Notes under the pieces: generated by a model
Told to the model about the DNA's origin: nothing
Databases searched by the model: none
The model's input: only the letters and a program-made list of their open reading frames with translations
Source of the DNA: CAYGZQ01 sp964354375 [NCBI: uncultured Planctomycetota bacterium]
GTDB taxonomy: Bacteria; JAJVIF01; JAPKYR01
Assembly (NCBI GenBank): GCA_964354375.1
Contig: CAYGZQ010000050.1
Location: 1 to 32,640, forward strand
Direction: 5' to 3'
Length of the DNA: 32,640 bases
Program-made: the position numbers and the translations under genes
Part shown: positions 7,252-14,651 of the stretch, one piece after another
Layout: every line of letters starts with the position of its first letter
How positions within the stretch are numbered: the stretch's first letter is position 1

Positions 7252-8253
7252 TTATTCTTCTTCCGGCAAAACGCAGAGATCGCCCTCCATGAACCCCCCG
7301 CCGGTCACCCATACAGCCTTGCAGCTTGTGATATCGACCTCGATCACTCTTACCCGACCCAGAAGCGTTCGATCCTTCCACACGACCTCACCGTTCGAAT
7401 CGGTCACCGCCCCAAGTCGATATACTTCGAATTCCATGTCCTTCTCGATATGAGCGTTTGCGCCGATGCCTACGACAACGAAATCTTCAGTGACCGCGAG
7501 CAGGGGCGCCTGGATGGGGAAATACGGGAAGAGTTGAGCCGTCAGGTTCTCGACGGCCTTCAGGGTGGCGTGCCCGACCATGGATTCCGCGAATTCGTCG
7601 GAGCCAAATTCTATTGAGCCGATCCAGTCAGGCCAGTCGGCGCCGCTGATGTAGACGCCGGTCTCGGATTCCTCACCTTCCGCAGACTCCGCCAGGACCG
7701 TCACGCCCGTAACTGCGTCTATCACGGAGAAATCGAGCCTTACATCGGCGCGCTGTCTCGAAATGGCGACATCGACTCCCTCTGAATCGCCCAGGAATCC
7801 GCCCGCGGAGGATTCCTCGTAACCGAAATTGGTGACCTGTCCGGCAAGTATGTAGTCGACACCGAGGGCCCGGTCCATCTCGATCGCAGCATCCGGCTCG
7901 ATGTAGCCGGACTGACCGAGCTCGATCTCCTCGAGATTCTCACCGCGCTGGATCACCTCGAACCGTCCGGATTCCGCGAGATGCGTGATGATGATGGCCG
8001 TAAGGCCGCCGCCGATTGTCGAGTCGTGATAGTCGGCGGGGTTCTCGAAGGTCCGGACGACGATTTTCGGACGTCCCGCAGCACGGATCGGGGTCAGGGT
8101 CGACGAAGCCGTGACGGTGGTTGTGGACTGGTTCGATTCCTGGGTTCCCGGGCTCGATTGGGTCTCCTGCGCGACCGCGTAGCCATCGGAAACGACCATT
8201 ATCAGGGCCGAAAGAGCCGACAGGAAAATCATGTTCAGAATTCTTGCAGCCAT
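7252..8253 (-). CDS. CsgG-like periplasmic protein
   Basis: This is a 333-residue exported protein. The signal peptide is MAARILNMIFLSALSALIM, with a likely cut after AVA-Q, then a Ser/Thr-rich linker and a CsgG/TolB-N-like domain. That domain shows KIVVRTFENP, then GGGLTAIIITHLAESGRFEVIQR, DYILAGQVTNFGYEE and ADVRLDFSVIDAVTGVTVLAESAEGE. These match the usual CsgG-family pattern of 'vav..F', 'l...l..sgrF.vieR', 'd.li.G.v' and 'v.l.lrliDa.tG.iv'. A C-terminal region of about 100 residues (from LLAVTEDFVVVGIGAN) resembles the FlgT-like C-terminal segments sometimes attached to CsgG domains. No lipobox is present, so it is not a classical CsgG lipoprotein pore. The ATG at 8253, behind GGGCGGAGAA, is preferred over the ATG at 8280. 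Confidence 0.8.
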   Translation of the reverse strand: MAARILNMIFLSALSALIMVVSDGYAVAQETQSSPGTQESNQSTTTVTASSTLTPIRAAGRPKIVVRTFENPADYHDSTIGGGLTAIIITHLAESGRFEVIQRGENLEEIELGQSGYIEPDAAIEMDRALGVDYILAGQVTNFGYEESSAGGFLGDSEGVDVAISRQRADVRLDFSVIDAVTGVTVLAESAEGEESETGVYISGADWPDWIGSIEFGSDEFAESMVGHATLKAVENLTAQLFPYFPIQAPLLAVTEDFVVVGIGANAHIEKDMEFEVYRLGAVTDSNGEVVWKDRTLLGRVRVIEVDITSCKAVWVTGGGFMEGDLCVLPEEE

Positions 8254-8298
8254 GGGTTCTCCGCCCTTACACAACCCCACCGTCGTATCCGCAATGGA

Positions 8299-8328
8299 AG
8301 GTTACAGGAGCAAAGCATGGGGTGTCAA
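8299..8328 (-). promoter_or_regulatory. Promoter of the CsgG-like gene
   Basis: A perfect -35 TTGACA (minus strand, 8328-8323) is followed at 18 bp by TAACCT (8304-8299). The start of transcription would be near 8292, about 39 nt before the ATG at 8253. Confidence 0.5.
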
Positions 8329-8440
8329 GCAGTCCCCCGCAAGGGGTGCATCCGGACCGGGTCCGCCGACTTTCCAGCCGGCTCTTCTATTCGTCATGCC
8401 GCTCAGAAAAGCGACGCACCCGGCAGGGTGAGTCGATCTG

Positions 8441-8469
8441 TTGAGTTTGACCCCTCTCCCGGCTATTAT
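8441..8469 (+). promoter_or_regulatory. Promoter of the zinc-ribbon membrane protein gene
   Basis: TTGAGT (8441-8446), a 17-bp spacer and TATTAT (8464-8469) precede the gene at 8514. They give a leader of about 38 nt. The rest of the 260-base divergent gap (8254-8513) holds only this promoter and the one on the opposite strand, as far as I can see. Confidence 0.6.
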
Positions 8470-8513
8470 TCGGAGCCACAGTACAGTGTCAACACTGCCT
8501 GGGGAGGTCCTGG

Positions 8514-9197
8514 TTGTTTTGCTACAAATGCGGCACGGAGCTTCCTGACGATTCCGTTTTCTGCGGCACATGCGGCGAGCGTCTGCACGGGGAAAGTCGG
8601 AAGCCGGGTACCGACCGGGAAACGTCGAGGGCAAACCGCGAGATGGACTTCGGGAGCGACAAGCCCGGGACGTACGGTTCCGCGCGATCGGGATACCCTT
8701 CCGGCTCATACCCGGAGACTCCATCGGAAACAGGCTGGGATTCCTCATCGGGTGCACGGGGTGTGCAACCCGGGACCCGGTCCCAGACGCGATACGTCGA
8801 CTCTCGGGATGAGTTCAACCCGCATGCGCGTCCGGAAAGAGACCGCTTCGGATTCAAGATACCTGCCGAATACCCTCCCTACTTCGATCGCAACGGGTGG
8901 TGCTGGCCGGGCTTCTGGTTCCCCGCGTACTGGTGCTGCATCAAGGGCATATATATCCAAGCCTGGAAGTACATTCTGGTCGGCCTCCTGAGCAGCCTGA
9001 TAGCGTCCATCTGGTGCGGGCTTGTCGGGTACAGGGAATACGGCGATTTCATCAACAGCCACACGCCCGAGGAGATCACGCGGCACAAAGGTACCGGCAT
9101 GGGGTGTTTCATCAGCCTGATTGTCGTGGGGGTTGTGACAGGCATCCTCTCATTCGTGTTCTGGGTGGTATTGATGTCCGAGATGAGCAGTTATTGA
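8514..9197 (+). CDS. Zinc-ribbon protein with C-terminal membrane domain (DUF2628-like)
   Basis: This is a 227-residue protein. The N-terminus is a zinc ribbon with CxxC pairs at Cys3/Cys6 and Cys17/Cys20. A polar, probably disordered linker of about 100 residues follows, rich in Ser, Gly and Pro. The C-terminal membrane region begins NGWCWPGFWFPAYWCCIKGIYIQAWKY and has two or three hydrophobic segments. The W-x-P-x-F-W-F-P-x-Y-W pattern resembles DUF2628-type membrane domains (typically 'fNwaAFffgplW.lyRkm'), which often carry zinc ribbons. The start codon is TTG, supported by the strong GGGGAGGT site at 8501-8508, 5 nt upstream. No ATG fits better, because the zinc ribbon begins at residue 3. 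The role is unknown. Confidence 0.85.
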   Translation: MFCYKCGTELPDDSVFCGTCGERLHGESRKPGTDRETSRANREMDFGSDKPGTYGSARSGYPSGSYPETPSETGWDSSSGARGVQPGTRSQTRYVDSRDEFNPHARPERDRFGFKIPAEYPPYFDRNGWCWPGFWFPAYWCCIKGIYIQAWKYILVGLLSSLIASIWCGLVGYREYGDFINSHTPEEITRHKGTGMGCFISLIVVGVVTGILSFVFWVVLMSEMSSY

Positions 9198-9226
9198 CGA
9201 GAGCACGGCACAGACAAGCCGCCGAC

Positions 9227-9415
9227 TCAGGCTTTCTCGGGTGCATTAATCATCTCAGGACCGAAAGTCTCAATATGGAACTTGATTGCGGACCTCGCAT
9301 CATCCAAAGCCTGCTGGTATGTATCCCCCTGACCGACCACTACCCCCTTGAGCCCAAGAGGATAGGCCACATAACCATCAGGGTGTTTCTCTACTATGAT
9401 TTTGAACCGCCTCAT
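9227..9415 (-). CDS. Orphan HicB-like small protein
   Basis: This 62-residue protein has the HicB-type partial RNase-H fold: RFKIIVEKHPDGYVAYPLGLKG (the usual 'eDGgyvA..P.LpG'), VVGQGDTYQQALDDARSAI (usual 'tqGdT.eEAl.na.eai'), and a short acidic tail. It has no DNA-binding C-terminus. No HicA toxin gene lies within reach on either side, so it is a solitary HicB-like protein and an antitoxin role is unproven. The start ATG at 9415 is fixed by GGAGGGATCA directly upstream; a longer reading to 9490 has no such site. It is transcribed from its own extended -10 promoter, in the same direction as the RelA/SpoT-domain gene. Confidence 0.85.
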   Translation of the reverse strand: MRRFKIIVEKHPDGYVAYPLGLKGVVVGQGDTYQQALDDARSAIKFHIETFGPEMINAPEKA

Positions 9416-9449
9416 TGATCCCTCCGCGAAGCAGACCTGATCAGCAGTA

Positions 9450-9458
9450 ATTCTAGCA
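9450..9458 (-). promoter_or_regulatory. Extended -10 promoter of the HicB-like gene
   Basis: The minus strand reads TGCTAGAAT (9458-9450), an extended -10. The leader would be about 28 nt and includes the GGAGGG site. No -35 is evident. Confidence 0.5.
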
Positions 9459-9553
9459 CAAGCCGCACTCCGGGGCCCGCGCGTGAGCAAGGGCGCAGCC
9501 AGCGGGGTCAGCCATGGGACGCTCCACTACCGCTCAGACAGGACCATCGGATT

Positions 9554-10603
9554 TCACATGGAACTTGACGTGCCGATCCATAGTCCATAGCCATGTTGCC
9601 CTTGGGGGTCCTCAAAGCGAAGAAGATTCAAGATGATTTCCAGTGGATCATTGTCGAACACTAGGCCTTTGTCTGATGCAGCCTTGGCAAATAGCTTGAG
9701 ATGTTCCTCGCCCCTTTCGCTAAGCTCCTGAAGCTTCTTCTCCAAAGCTCCGATTGAGTCGATCCCTATACGCAATAGCTCTGGGAGAATGCTCACCTCA
9801 AGCATTATCGATCCCCATCTTTCGAAGTACTCCTCCTTTGTCTCGCCGTACGGCTCCGGGACAACCGTACGAAGCCCAGCTCGGAGGCCCATCTCTTTCC
9901 ACTCTTTACGGTCAACGGACTCCATGAAGTACCTTTTCGCTGAGGACTGATCCAGCGGGATGTTGTCGAAGTCGTGATCCGCGAAAGCCTTATTGCGCCT
10001 TTGAAGCTCCTTGAATTCATCGCGAATTCTGATGAACTCATCATCAACCAGCTCGGAGAGTGCGGTGATCCGCTCGATCCGTCGCGAGAACTCGGACGGT
10101 ACATTTTTAGCCTTGTAGAGAACGTGGCTTTGAACCGCCCAAGCATGCTGCAGCAGCGATCGAATCTGAACTTCTGCCTTCAGGTCGGAGAATTCCGAAA
10201 GCTCGCCAACCCATTGGAACGGTCTTACTATCACATGGTGCAGGTTATAGGAGAAATCATGGGCTCCCGCCTCATCCGCCTGCTCGGGGGATCTGGTGAC
10301 CTCAAGGTGGAAATGCAATTCCAGCCACGCGATGATTCCCCTTGCGTCGTCGGCGTACCGAGTAATAATGCGAATACCCGTAATATCATTCATCTCGGCA
10401 AATGGGTTCGTGTATTTCTCGCGAGCAACCTTCCGCATGAAACTGTCCGGGGTCTTGGTCCGACTCTGGATGAACTCGAAGCCGCCGCCCACGGCTCTGA
10501 GCAGTTGTTCAATACGCCGCTCGAGGCGCTTGCGAAAACGTTTGTGCCTGTGTCTCACGCGGGAGACATACTCTTCCCTGATCTGATCCTCGTCCATGGT
10601 CAT
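9554..10603 (-). CDS. Stand-alone RelA/SpoT synthetase-domain protein
   Basis: This 349-residue protein contains a RelA/SpoT nucleotidyl-synthetase domain, which in characterised members makes (p)ppGpp or related alarmones by moving pyrophosphate from ATP to a guanosine or adenosine nucleotide or to tRNA. Expected elements are present: SRTKTPDSFMRK (Arg48, Lys50), MNDITGIRII (Asp73, metal ligand), DFSYNLHHVIV (Tyr119, His122) and EVQIRSLLQHAWAVQSHVLYK (Glu144, Gln146, Arg148, His153, His160). There is no HD hydrolase domain and no TGS/ACT region. The C-terminal 150-170 residues are helical and charged, longer than in RelQ/RelP-type small synthetases, and I do not recognise them. The ATG overlaps the stop of the DUF5615 gene by 4 nt (ATGA). 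It may be a regulator or a toxSAS-like effector; the substrate cannot be told from sequence. Confidence 0.88.
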   Translation of the reverse strand: MTMDEDQIREEYVSRVRHRHKRFRKRLERRIEQLLRAVGGGFEFIQSRTKTPDSFMRKVAREKYTNPFAEMNDITGIRIITRYADDARGIIAWLELHFHLEVTRSPEQADEAGAHDFSYNLHHVIVRPFQWVGELSEFSDLKAEVQIRSLLQHAWAVQSHVLYKAKNVPSEFSRRIERITALSELVDDEFIRIRDEFKELQRRNKAFADHDFDNIPLDQSSAKRYFMESVDRKEWKEMGLRAGLRTVVPEPYGETKEEYFERWGSIMLEVSILPELLRIGIDSIGALEKKLQELSERGEEHLKLFAKAASDKGLVFDNDPLEIILNLLRFEDPQGQHGYGLWIGTSSSM

Positions 10604-10959
10604 TCCCCACCAAACTCCCGCACGCGTATCCTATCATCGTGCACAACAGCGAACAGACCGGCCCAGTCCGACCGGCTTTCCAGCGCATTGACGACAGCCT
10701 CCGCCAGATGCGACGGCGAGATCATAGCGATCCGAAACAGCACAATCCCTGCAGAAACAGCTTGATCGCCGACGAAGGCCAATGCGCCGAAATCCTTGTC
10801 GAACGTCAGAAGCACTCTTGCTTCCCTCTGTGCACGCTCAAGAACATCACGGTCACTGCACCCTGGAGCGATTGTGCGAATCCACGCGACATCATGACCT
10901 CTCTCTCGAAGAGCTTCCACAGCGCTTAAGGGGAAATTCTCGTTCGCGAGGAATCGCAT
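10600..10959 (-). CDS. DUF5615 PIN-like protein (putative toxin)
   Basis: This is a 119-residue protein of the DUF5615 (PIN-like, Mut7-C-related) family, the toxin-side partner in many DUF433/DUF5615 pairs. The N-terminal MRFLANENFPLSAVEALRERGHDVAWIRT is typical. It is followed by SDRDVLERAQREARVLLTFDKDFGAL (Asp36, Asp54, Asp56), the expected acidic cluster of a PIN-type nuclease. Many relatives have Asp where this protein has Asn6 (L-A-D-E-N), so one candidate metal ligand may be changed; Glu7 is kept. It starts 3 nt after the stop of the DUF433 gene, and its own stop overlaps the start of the RelA/SpoT-domain gene. Nuclease activity is inferred from the family, not shown. Confidence 0.87.
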   Translation of the reverse strand: MRFLANENFPLSAVEALRERGHDVAWIRTIAPGCSDRDVLERAQREARVLLTFDKDFGALAFVGDQAVSAGIVLFRIAMISPSHLAEAVVNALESRSDWAGLFAVVHDDRIRVREFGGE

Positions 10960-10962
10960 GAA

Positions 10963-11193
10963 TCAGCTTTTGATGGGGTACACCTTCTCCGAGTGCAGAA
11001 TCGCGCTTGCGTATTTCAGGCAAGCCTGTATGTCTTCCCTGGTGATGCCCGGATAGTTCTCAAGGATCTCCGATTCGGTCCAACCCTGCGCGAGAAGGTC
11101 AACAACGAATTCAACCGCAATTCGGGTTCCCTTGATGACAGGTTTTCCGACGAGAATCTCAGGGTCTATCACGATTCGGTCTTCCCATTTCAT
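10963..11193 (-). CDS. DUF433 antitoxin-like protein
   Basis: This is a 76-residue DUF433 protein: RIVIDPEILVGKPVIKGTRIAVEFVVDLLAQGWTESEILENYPGITREDIQACLKYA. The helix-turn-helix-like core (KPVIKGTRIAVEFVVDLLAQG.tesEIL) is full length. DUF433 proteins usually sit directly before a DUF5615 PIN-like gene and are taken as antitoxins, as here with a 3-nt gap. The ATG at 11193 follows GGGAG by 6 nt and a TATAAT at 11217-11212. It is the first gene of a three-gene unit that ends with the RelA/SpoT-domain gene. Confidence 0.9.
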   Translation of the reverse strand: MKWEDRIVIDPEILVGKPVIKGTRIAVEFVVDLLAQGWTESEILENYPGITREDIQACLKYASAILHSEKVYPIKS

Positions 11194-11211
11194 GGCGATC
11201 TCCCGTGGGTA

Positions 11212-11217
11212 ATTATA
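11212..11217 (-). promoter_or_regulatory. -10 box of the DUF433-DUF5615-RelA/SpoT unit
   Basis: A perfect TATAAT on the minus strand lies 18 bases before the ATG at 11193, inside the 47-base gap after the glycosyltransferase gene. It suggests the three-gene cassette has its own promoter rather than reading through from upstream. The -35 region is weak. Confidence 0.5.
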
Positions 11218-11240
11218 TCATCGGGACAGACGAGAAGCGC

Positions 11241-12386
11241 CTACTGCACGAATCTGCGCACCGATTCCATCGCCGTACTGAAGCGCTCGTGCCAGGAATT
11301 CCGGCGTGCGTATTCCAGAAACTGCCCCCTGCGCTCCTTCTTCCAGTTTTCGTCGATCGCTCTTGAGACCATGCTCACGAACTCATCATCCGACGACGCA
11401 AGCAGTGCCGGGCTGTCGAGGCTTTCAAGCTCCCTCCATCGGGTGCTCACGACAGGAAGCCCGGACGCGAAGAACTCGAACAGCTTCAACGGGGAAACGC
11501 TCTCGACCAGACGAGTCCGCTTGAACGGGATGATCCCGCAATCGGCATGGACGAGGTAGCGAGGGATCTCCTCGTACGGTCTCGGTCCCAGGGCGCGGAC
11601 GTTCCCCATCTGAGAAGTCCAACCCATGTCGATACCTGCCTGTCCGATAAGGACGACAGTGATATCGGCGCGCTCGCGTGCGAGTTTCTGTACCCACGAC
11701 GGCTCGAACCATTCCTCGATCGCGCCGACATAAACTGCGATTGGACCCTTGATGTCGTCGTATTCGTCCGGCCGGGAAAAATCCCCCTGGAAATGGGCAA
11801 CGTCAACACCGTTCCGGAGAAGTGTGAGGTTGGCGGCGTATTGCCGTCGAAAACGATCCTCAAGGGGCGATGATGTCACGAAAATGGCATCGGCTCGTTT
11901 CGCCAGCTTGTCCTCAATGCGTTTGAGAGCACTTGGCATATTCCGGAACGCAACATTGTCGTCGGCGATCCTGACCGCCACCGCTTTCGCCTCGGCGATA
12001 TCCGCGACCGGGTGCATGACCGTGTCGGTGATCCACACGAGGTCAGGCTTGTGGAATCCGGTCAGGATCAACGACCGCCTCATCGAAGGCCTGAAAAATC
12101 TGTGACTGTTCTCAAGCACCCAGATGGACGAAAGTCCTGGCGAGTTCAGAAATGGCAGGTACGTGCAGGGCACCAACTCCGTGGGTCCGTTCGCGTGTTT
12201 CTCGGGGCCTTTACGAGACCGCCTCATTCTTTCCTCGTTCCCGGCCTTCAGACCATGGAGGAAGCTCACCGGATGGCTGATCCAGAGGACGTCCCAGCCC
12301 GACGAGAGAAACTCGCGGGCGTAATGATGGTTCCCGATGCGACCGACGGCGTTCCAGGGGTGATATTCGCAGATGATGACTTTCAT
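11241..12386 (-). CDS. Glycosyltransferase, GT4-like (GT-B fold)
   Basis: This is a 381-residue GT-B-fold glycosyltransferase. The N-terminal acceptor half starts MKVIICEYHPWNAVGRIGNHHYAREF and contains PDLVWITDTVMHPVADIAEAKAVAVRIADDN. The donor half has GPIAVYVGAIEEWFEPSWV, then ITVVLIGQAG, GNVRALGPRPYEEIPRYLVHADCGIIPF and SPLKLFEFFASGLPVVSTRW, the last being the sugar-nucleotide-binding motif. The layout resembles TuaH-like enzymes of polysaccharide synthesis. There are no membrane segments, so it acts at the cytoplasmic face. It begins 12 nt after the stop of the heparinase-like gene and is very likely co-transcribed. Donor and acceptor sugars are unknown. Confidence 0.87.
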   Translation of the reverse strand: MKVIICEYHPWNAVGRIGNHHYAREFLSSGWDVLWISHPVSFLHGLKAGNEERMRRSRKGPEKHANGPTELVPCTYLPFLNSPGLSSIWVLENSHRFFRPSMRRSLILTGFHKPDLVWITDTVMHPVADIAEAKAVAVRIADDNVAFRNMPSALKRIEDKLAKRADAIFVTSSPLEDRFRRQYAANLTLLRNGVDVAHFQGDFSRPDEYDDIKGPIAVYVGAIEEWFEPSWVQKLARERADITVVLIGQAGIDMGWTSQMGNVRALGPRPYEEIPRYLVHADCGIIPFKRTRLVESVSPLKLFEFFASGLPVVSTRWRELESLDSPALLASSDDEFVSMVSRAIDENWKKERRGQFLEYARRNSWHERFSTAMESVRRFVQ

Positions 12387-12398
12387 GCCCCGTTCTCA

Positions 12399-14447
12399 CT
12401 ATATCGGTACACCGGGGGCCGCCCGGAACACGAAATGGGCGCGAGAGCTGTCGGGCGGCGGCACGAACCTCAACGTGGTGTTCGGAATTTCCGCACCATA
12501 CTCGCTGGAGAACATCGTGTCCACAAACTGGACCGTCCAGCCCGGAAAGTACAGAATCTCCGCGACCATGTTCCCGTCCCTGTCCAGAATTTTCAGATAG
12601 CCGGTCCCCCTCGGGAGGGGCGCAAGGCCCGGCGCGAGCGGGAAAATCCAGGCGATATCGATCCGGCCGATTTGGTCCGAAAGCTCGACGGCATCCTCGA
12701 TTTCGAACTGGCGACGCTGACGGTCATGGGTGACGGTTCTTGTCACGCGCACGTCTTCTTTCGACCACGGACCGTATCCCAGCAGGACACCTTCGAGCCT
12801 TGCTCGATTCGACCCGGTTTCCACTCCGGAAAAGCGGGTCTCGACCGTCTGCGGGAGCGTGAAGAGGTTCCCCTCCACAAAGCGATTCTGTTCGTCCCCG
12901 CCGATCGCGATGGTCGCGTGCCACTCAGTCGACCGATATCGATTCCGCCTGGCAGGGTCCGATGTGTAAACGGCCGATCCGGGATCGACGATGAGAGGTT
13001 CACCACAGAACCAGATGGCGATCGACAACTGATCGTTATGAGCGTGACCGCCGGCGCCATTCTGTCCTACAGGCCCGAGCCGAAATGTCAGGAGGTCCCT
13101 TTCATCTTCGGACCTCAGGCACCACAGACCGCCGTCCGGGAAGGCGCTCACCATCGGACGCCGCTGTGCTCCCAGCCATTCAAATCTCTCAAGCCCATCT
13201 CTCCCGAGAAGCCATAGAATCTCGGGAGCCGCTCCCAGGTCCTTCGTCCTGAGCGCGGGTTCGCCCAGATAGGCAGCACAAAGCGCAAGCAGGTAATCCA
13301 GGCGGGTGAAATCTCTCGTCTGGAGAGCCGTAAGGAGGCCGGAGTCGTTGTCGCCAATCAGTGGGAACGACCCGTCGGGCAACGTGATGTCCCGGACGAA
13401 GGCAGCCATCGATTTTAGCCCGGCACGATATGTCTCATCCGTACGCATCCCGGCCCGCTCAATGAATATCGCCGGAATGAGAAAGCATTCGAGGACAAGA
13501 CGATGATATGCGGTCGACGCCTCGAAATCCCATCCGTCCGGATACACCTGCTTTTTCATCTCGGACGCAAGCTCGTCACGGGCGAACTCAAGCCAGGAAT
13601 CCGCCTCCTCGACCGCCCCGCCGAGCAGGGAGGCAAGTACGCCCAGACCCGCTATGTCGGCGAGGTAATGGTTGGAGGTGAGCTGCTCGGACCATTCCAG
13701 GTGCTCCGCGATGAACCGTCCATGAGCGATCAGACTTCCGACAAGATCGCATGCGAAATCCGGGGGAAGATCGGGCTTCGCCAGGAGCGCGAACGCGTAA
13801 CCCATGTTCGCCGCCCGTATCGCGACATCCATCGTGCAAGCCCAGTTCGGACCGAAACCGACGGGATTCCGGGCGATCCAGTCTCCCGCCTGATCGTTCA
13901 GTGCGTCAAGATACTTAGGTTCCTGAGTCAGGCGATATGCAAGGGCAAGTCTGGGCAGGTGCTGGAGGCGCGAAAGCTCCCATGGGTACTTGATGTCATA
14001 CCCGCCCTCGGGTCGGGAGTGCGGAATCCGGGAATAGAAGCCGTCGGAAGGAAATTCATGCCCGTTCCGGGGATCGTAATGCCACCGGATGCCCGACGAA
14101 TAGTCGAGGTCCTCACCAAGGATGTGAAAATGTCTCATCGACAGCAAGTCGGCTTCTTGGATGAGCGCGGAGACCTCTTCGGGGAAACGGTTCCTGGCCA
14201 GGTCAAGAAGACCGGCTTCCGGTGCGAACCTTGCGGTCATGGCCTCAAGAACGCGTTGAGCCGCGTCCGACGGGGTCACAGCTTGCCCTGAGACGATCCC
14301 CGGGAGGCTGGAGGGTTTGACTTCGAGCCCCCCTGAGCGCGCCCAAAGCTCCTCGGCGACCCCCCTCAGCCGGTTCGCCGCCCATCTCCCGACCCTGGAA
14401 GGTATCTTCTCAAGCGGCGTGCCGGCTATTTTGTCCAGGCTGTCCAT
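12399..14447 (-). CDS. Heparinase II/III-like protein
   Basis: This is a 682-residue protein of the heparinase II/III (alginate lyase-like) superfamily, which cleaves acidic polysaccharides by beta-elimination. The N-terminal (alpha/alpha) toroid is shown by LTQEPKYLDALNDQAGDWI, then PNWACTMDVAIRAANMGYAFALL, SNHYLADIAGLGVLASLL (Asn-His-Tyr near residue 256), and FEASTAYHRLVLECFL with a Tyr-His pair. The C-terminal beta-sandwich domain is marked by GAGGHAHNDQLSIAIWFCGEPLIVDPGSAVY (near 468-500) and WHATIAIGGDEQNRF. No signal peptide is visible, as is common for members encoded in exopolysaccharide loci. The reading could extend to TTG at 14465, but that codon lies inside the -10 box, so the ATG at 14447 is chosen. 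Its partner gene is a glycosyltransferase, which suggests polysaccharide assembly or trimming. Confidence 0.87.
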   Translation of the reverse strand: MDSLDKIAGTPLEKIPSRVGRWAANRLRGVAEELWARSGGLEVKPSSLPGIVSGQAVTPSDAAQRVLEAMTARFAPEAGLLDLARNRFPEEVSALIQEADLLSMRHFHILGEDLDYSSGIRWHYDPRNGHEFPSDGFYSRIPHSRPEGGYDIKYPWELSRLQHLPRLALAYRLTQEPKYLDALNDQAGDWIARNPVGFGPNWACTMDVAIRAANMGYAFALLAKPDLPPDFACDLVGSLIAHGRFIAEHLEWSEQLTSNHYLADIAGLGVLASLLGGAVEEADSWLEFARDELASEMKKQVYPDGWDFEASTAYHRLVLECFLIPAIFIERAGMRTDETYRAGLKSMAAFVRDITLPDGSFPLIGDNDSGLLTALQTRDFTRLDYLLALCAAYLGEPALRTKDLGAAPEILWLLGRDGLERFEWLGAQRRPMVSAFPDGGLWCLRSEDERDLLTFRLGPVGQNGAGGHAHNDQLSIAIWFCGEPLIVDPGSAVYTSDPARRNRYRSTEWHATIAIGGDEQNRFVEGNLFTLPQTVETRFSGVETGSNRARLEGVLLGYGPWSKEDVRVTRTVTHDRQRRQFEIEDAVELSDQIGRIDIAWIFPLAPGLAPLPRGTGYLKILDRDGNMVAEILYFPGWTVQFVDTMFSSEYGAEIPNTTLRFVPPPDSSRAHFVFRAAPGVPI

Positions 14448-14464
14448 GTGAGGCGCTGTATGCA

Positions 14465-14493
14465 ACTATACCAGACATGACAGGATCGTGGAA
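14465..14493 (-). promoter_or_regulatory. Candidate promoter of the heparinase/glycosyltransferase operon
   Basis: On the minus strand, TTCCAC (14493-14488), a 17-bp spacer and TATAGT (14470-14465) give a start near 14458. That is 11 nt before the ATG at 14447. The -35 is a weak match. Confidence 0.45.
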
Positions 14494-14567
14494 GGAACTC
14501 CGTTCCCGGCAGGGGCCGCGCTTCACCAGGCTGAGGGTTTTTTTGACAGAAATTCTACCGCAAAGTC

Positions 14568-14596
14568 TTGACAATGATACGACGGGTCATTATATT
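14568..14596 (+). promoter_or_regulatory. Promoter of the TetR-RND efflux operon
   Basis: A perfect -35 TTGACA (14568-14573), a 17-bp spacer and TATATT (14591-14596) give a start of transcription near 14603. This is the strongest promoter in the window together with that of the lipoprotein at 29983. It is overlapped by operator-like palindromes. Confidence 0.85.
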
Positions 14597-14621
14597 GACC
14601 GGCCAGTCATTTTAGTGACTG
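14585..14621 (+). promoter_or_regulatory. Operator array for the TetR-family regulator
   Basis: Three dyads overlap the -10 and start site. GGTCA-N6-TGACC spans 14585-14600. TGACCGGCCAGTCA (14596-14609) is a 14-bp palindrome with one mismatch, the size of many TetR-family operators. CAGTCA-N6-TGACTG spans 14604-14621. All use TGAC half-sites in alternating orientation. The position would block RNA polymerase, so autorepression by the regulator starting at 14652 is the natural inference. Confidence 0.7.
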
Positions 14622-14651
14622 CTTACCAAACGCCTTGCGACAGGTGGTGAA

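Noticed and set aside
6248-7453. 401-codon plus-strand frame
   Set aside because: It runs across three minus-strand features (M20-like gene, lipoprotein, CsgG-like gene) and a promoter region, with no domain of its own.
9227-9490. Full HicAB toxin-antitoxin system
   Set aside because: Only the HicB-like protein is present. No HicA-type short dsRNA-binding protein is encoded on either strand nearby.
12012-13217. Long plus-strand open frame (401 codons)
   Set aside because: It lies wholly opposite the glycosyltransferase and heparinase-like genes, has no recognisable motifs, and is rich in Arg, Pro and His as expected of an antisense frame in high-GC DNA.
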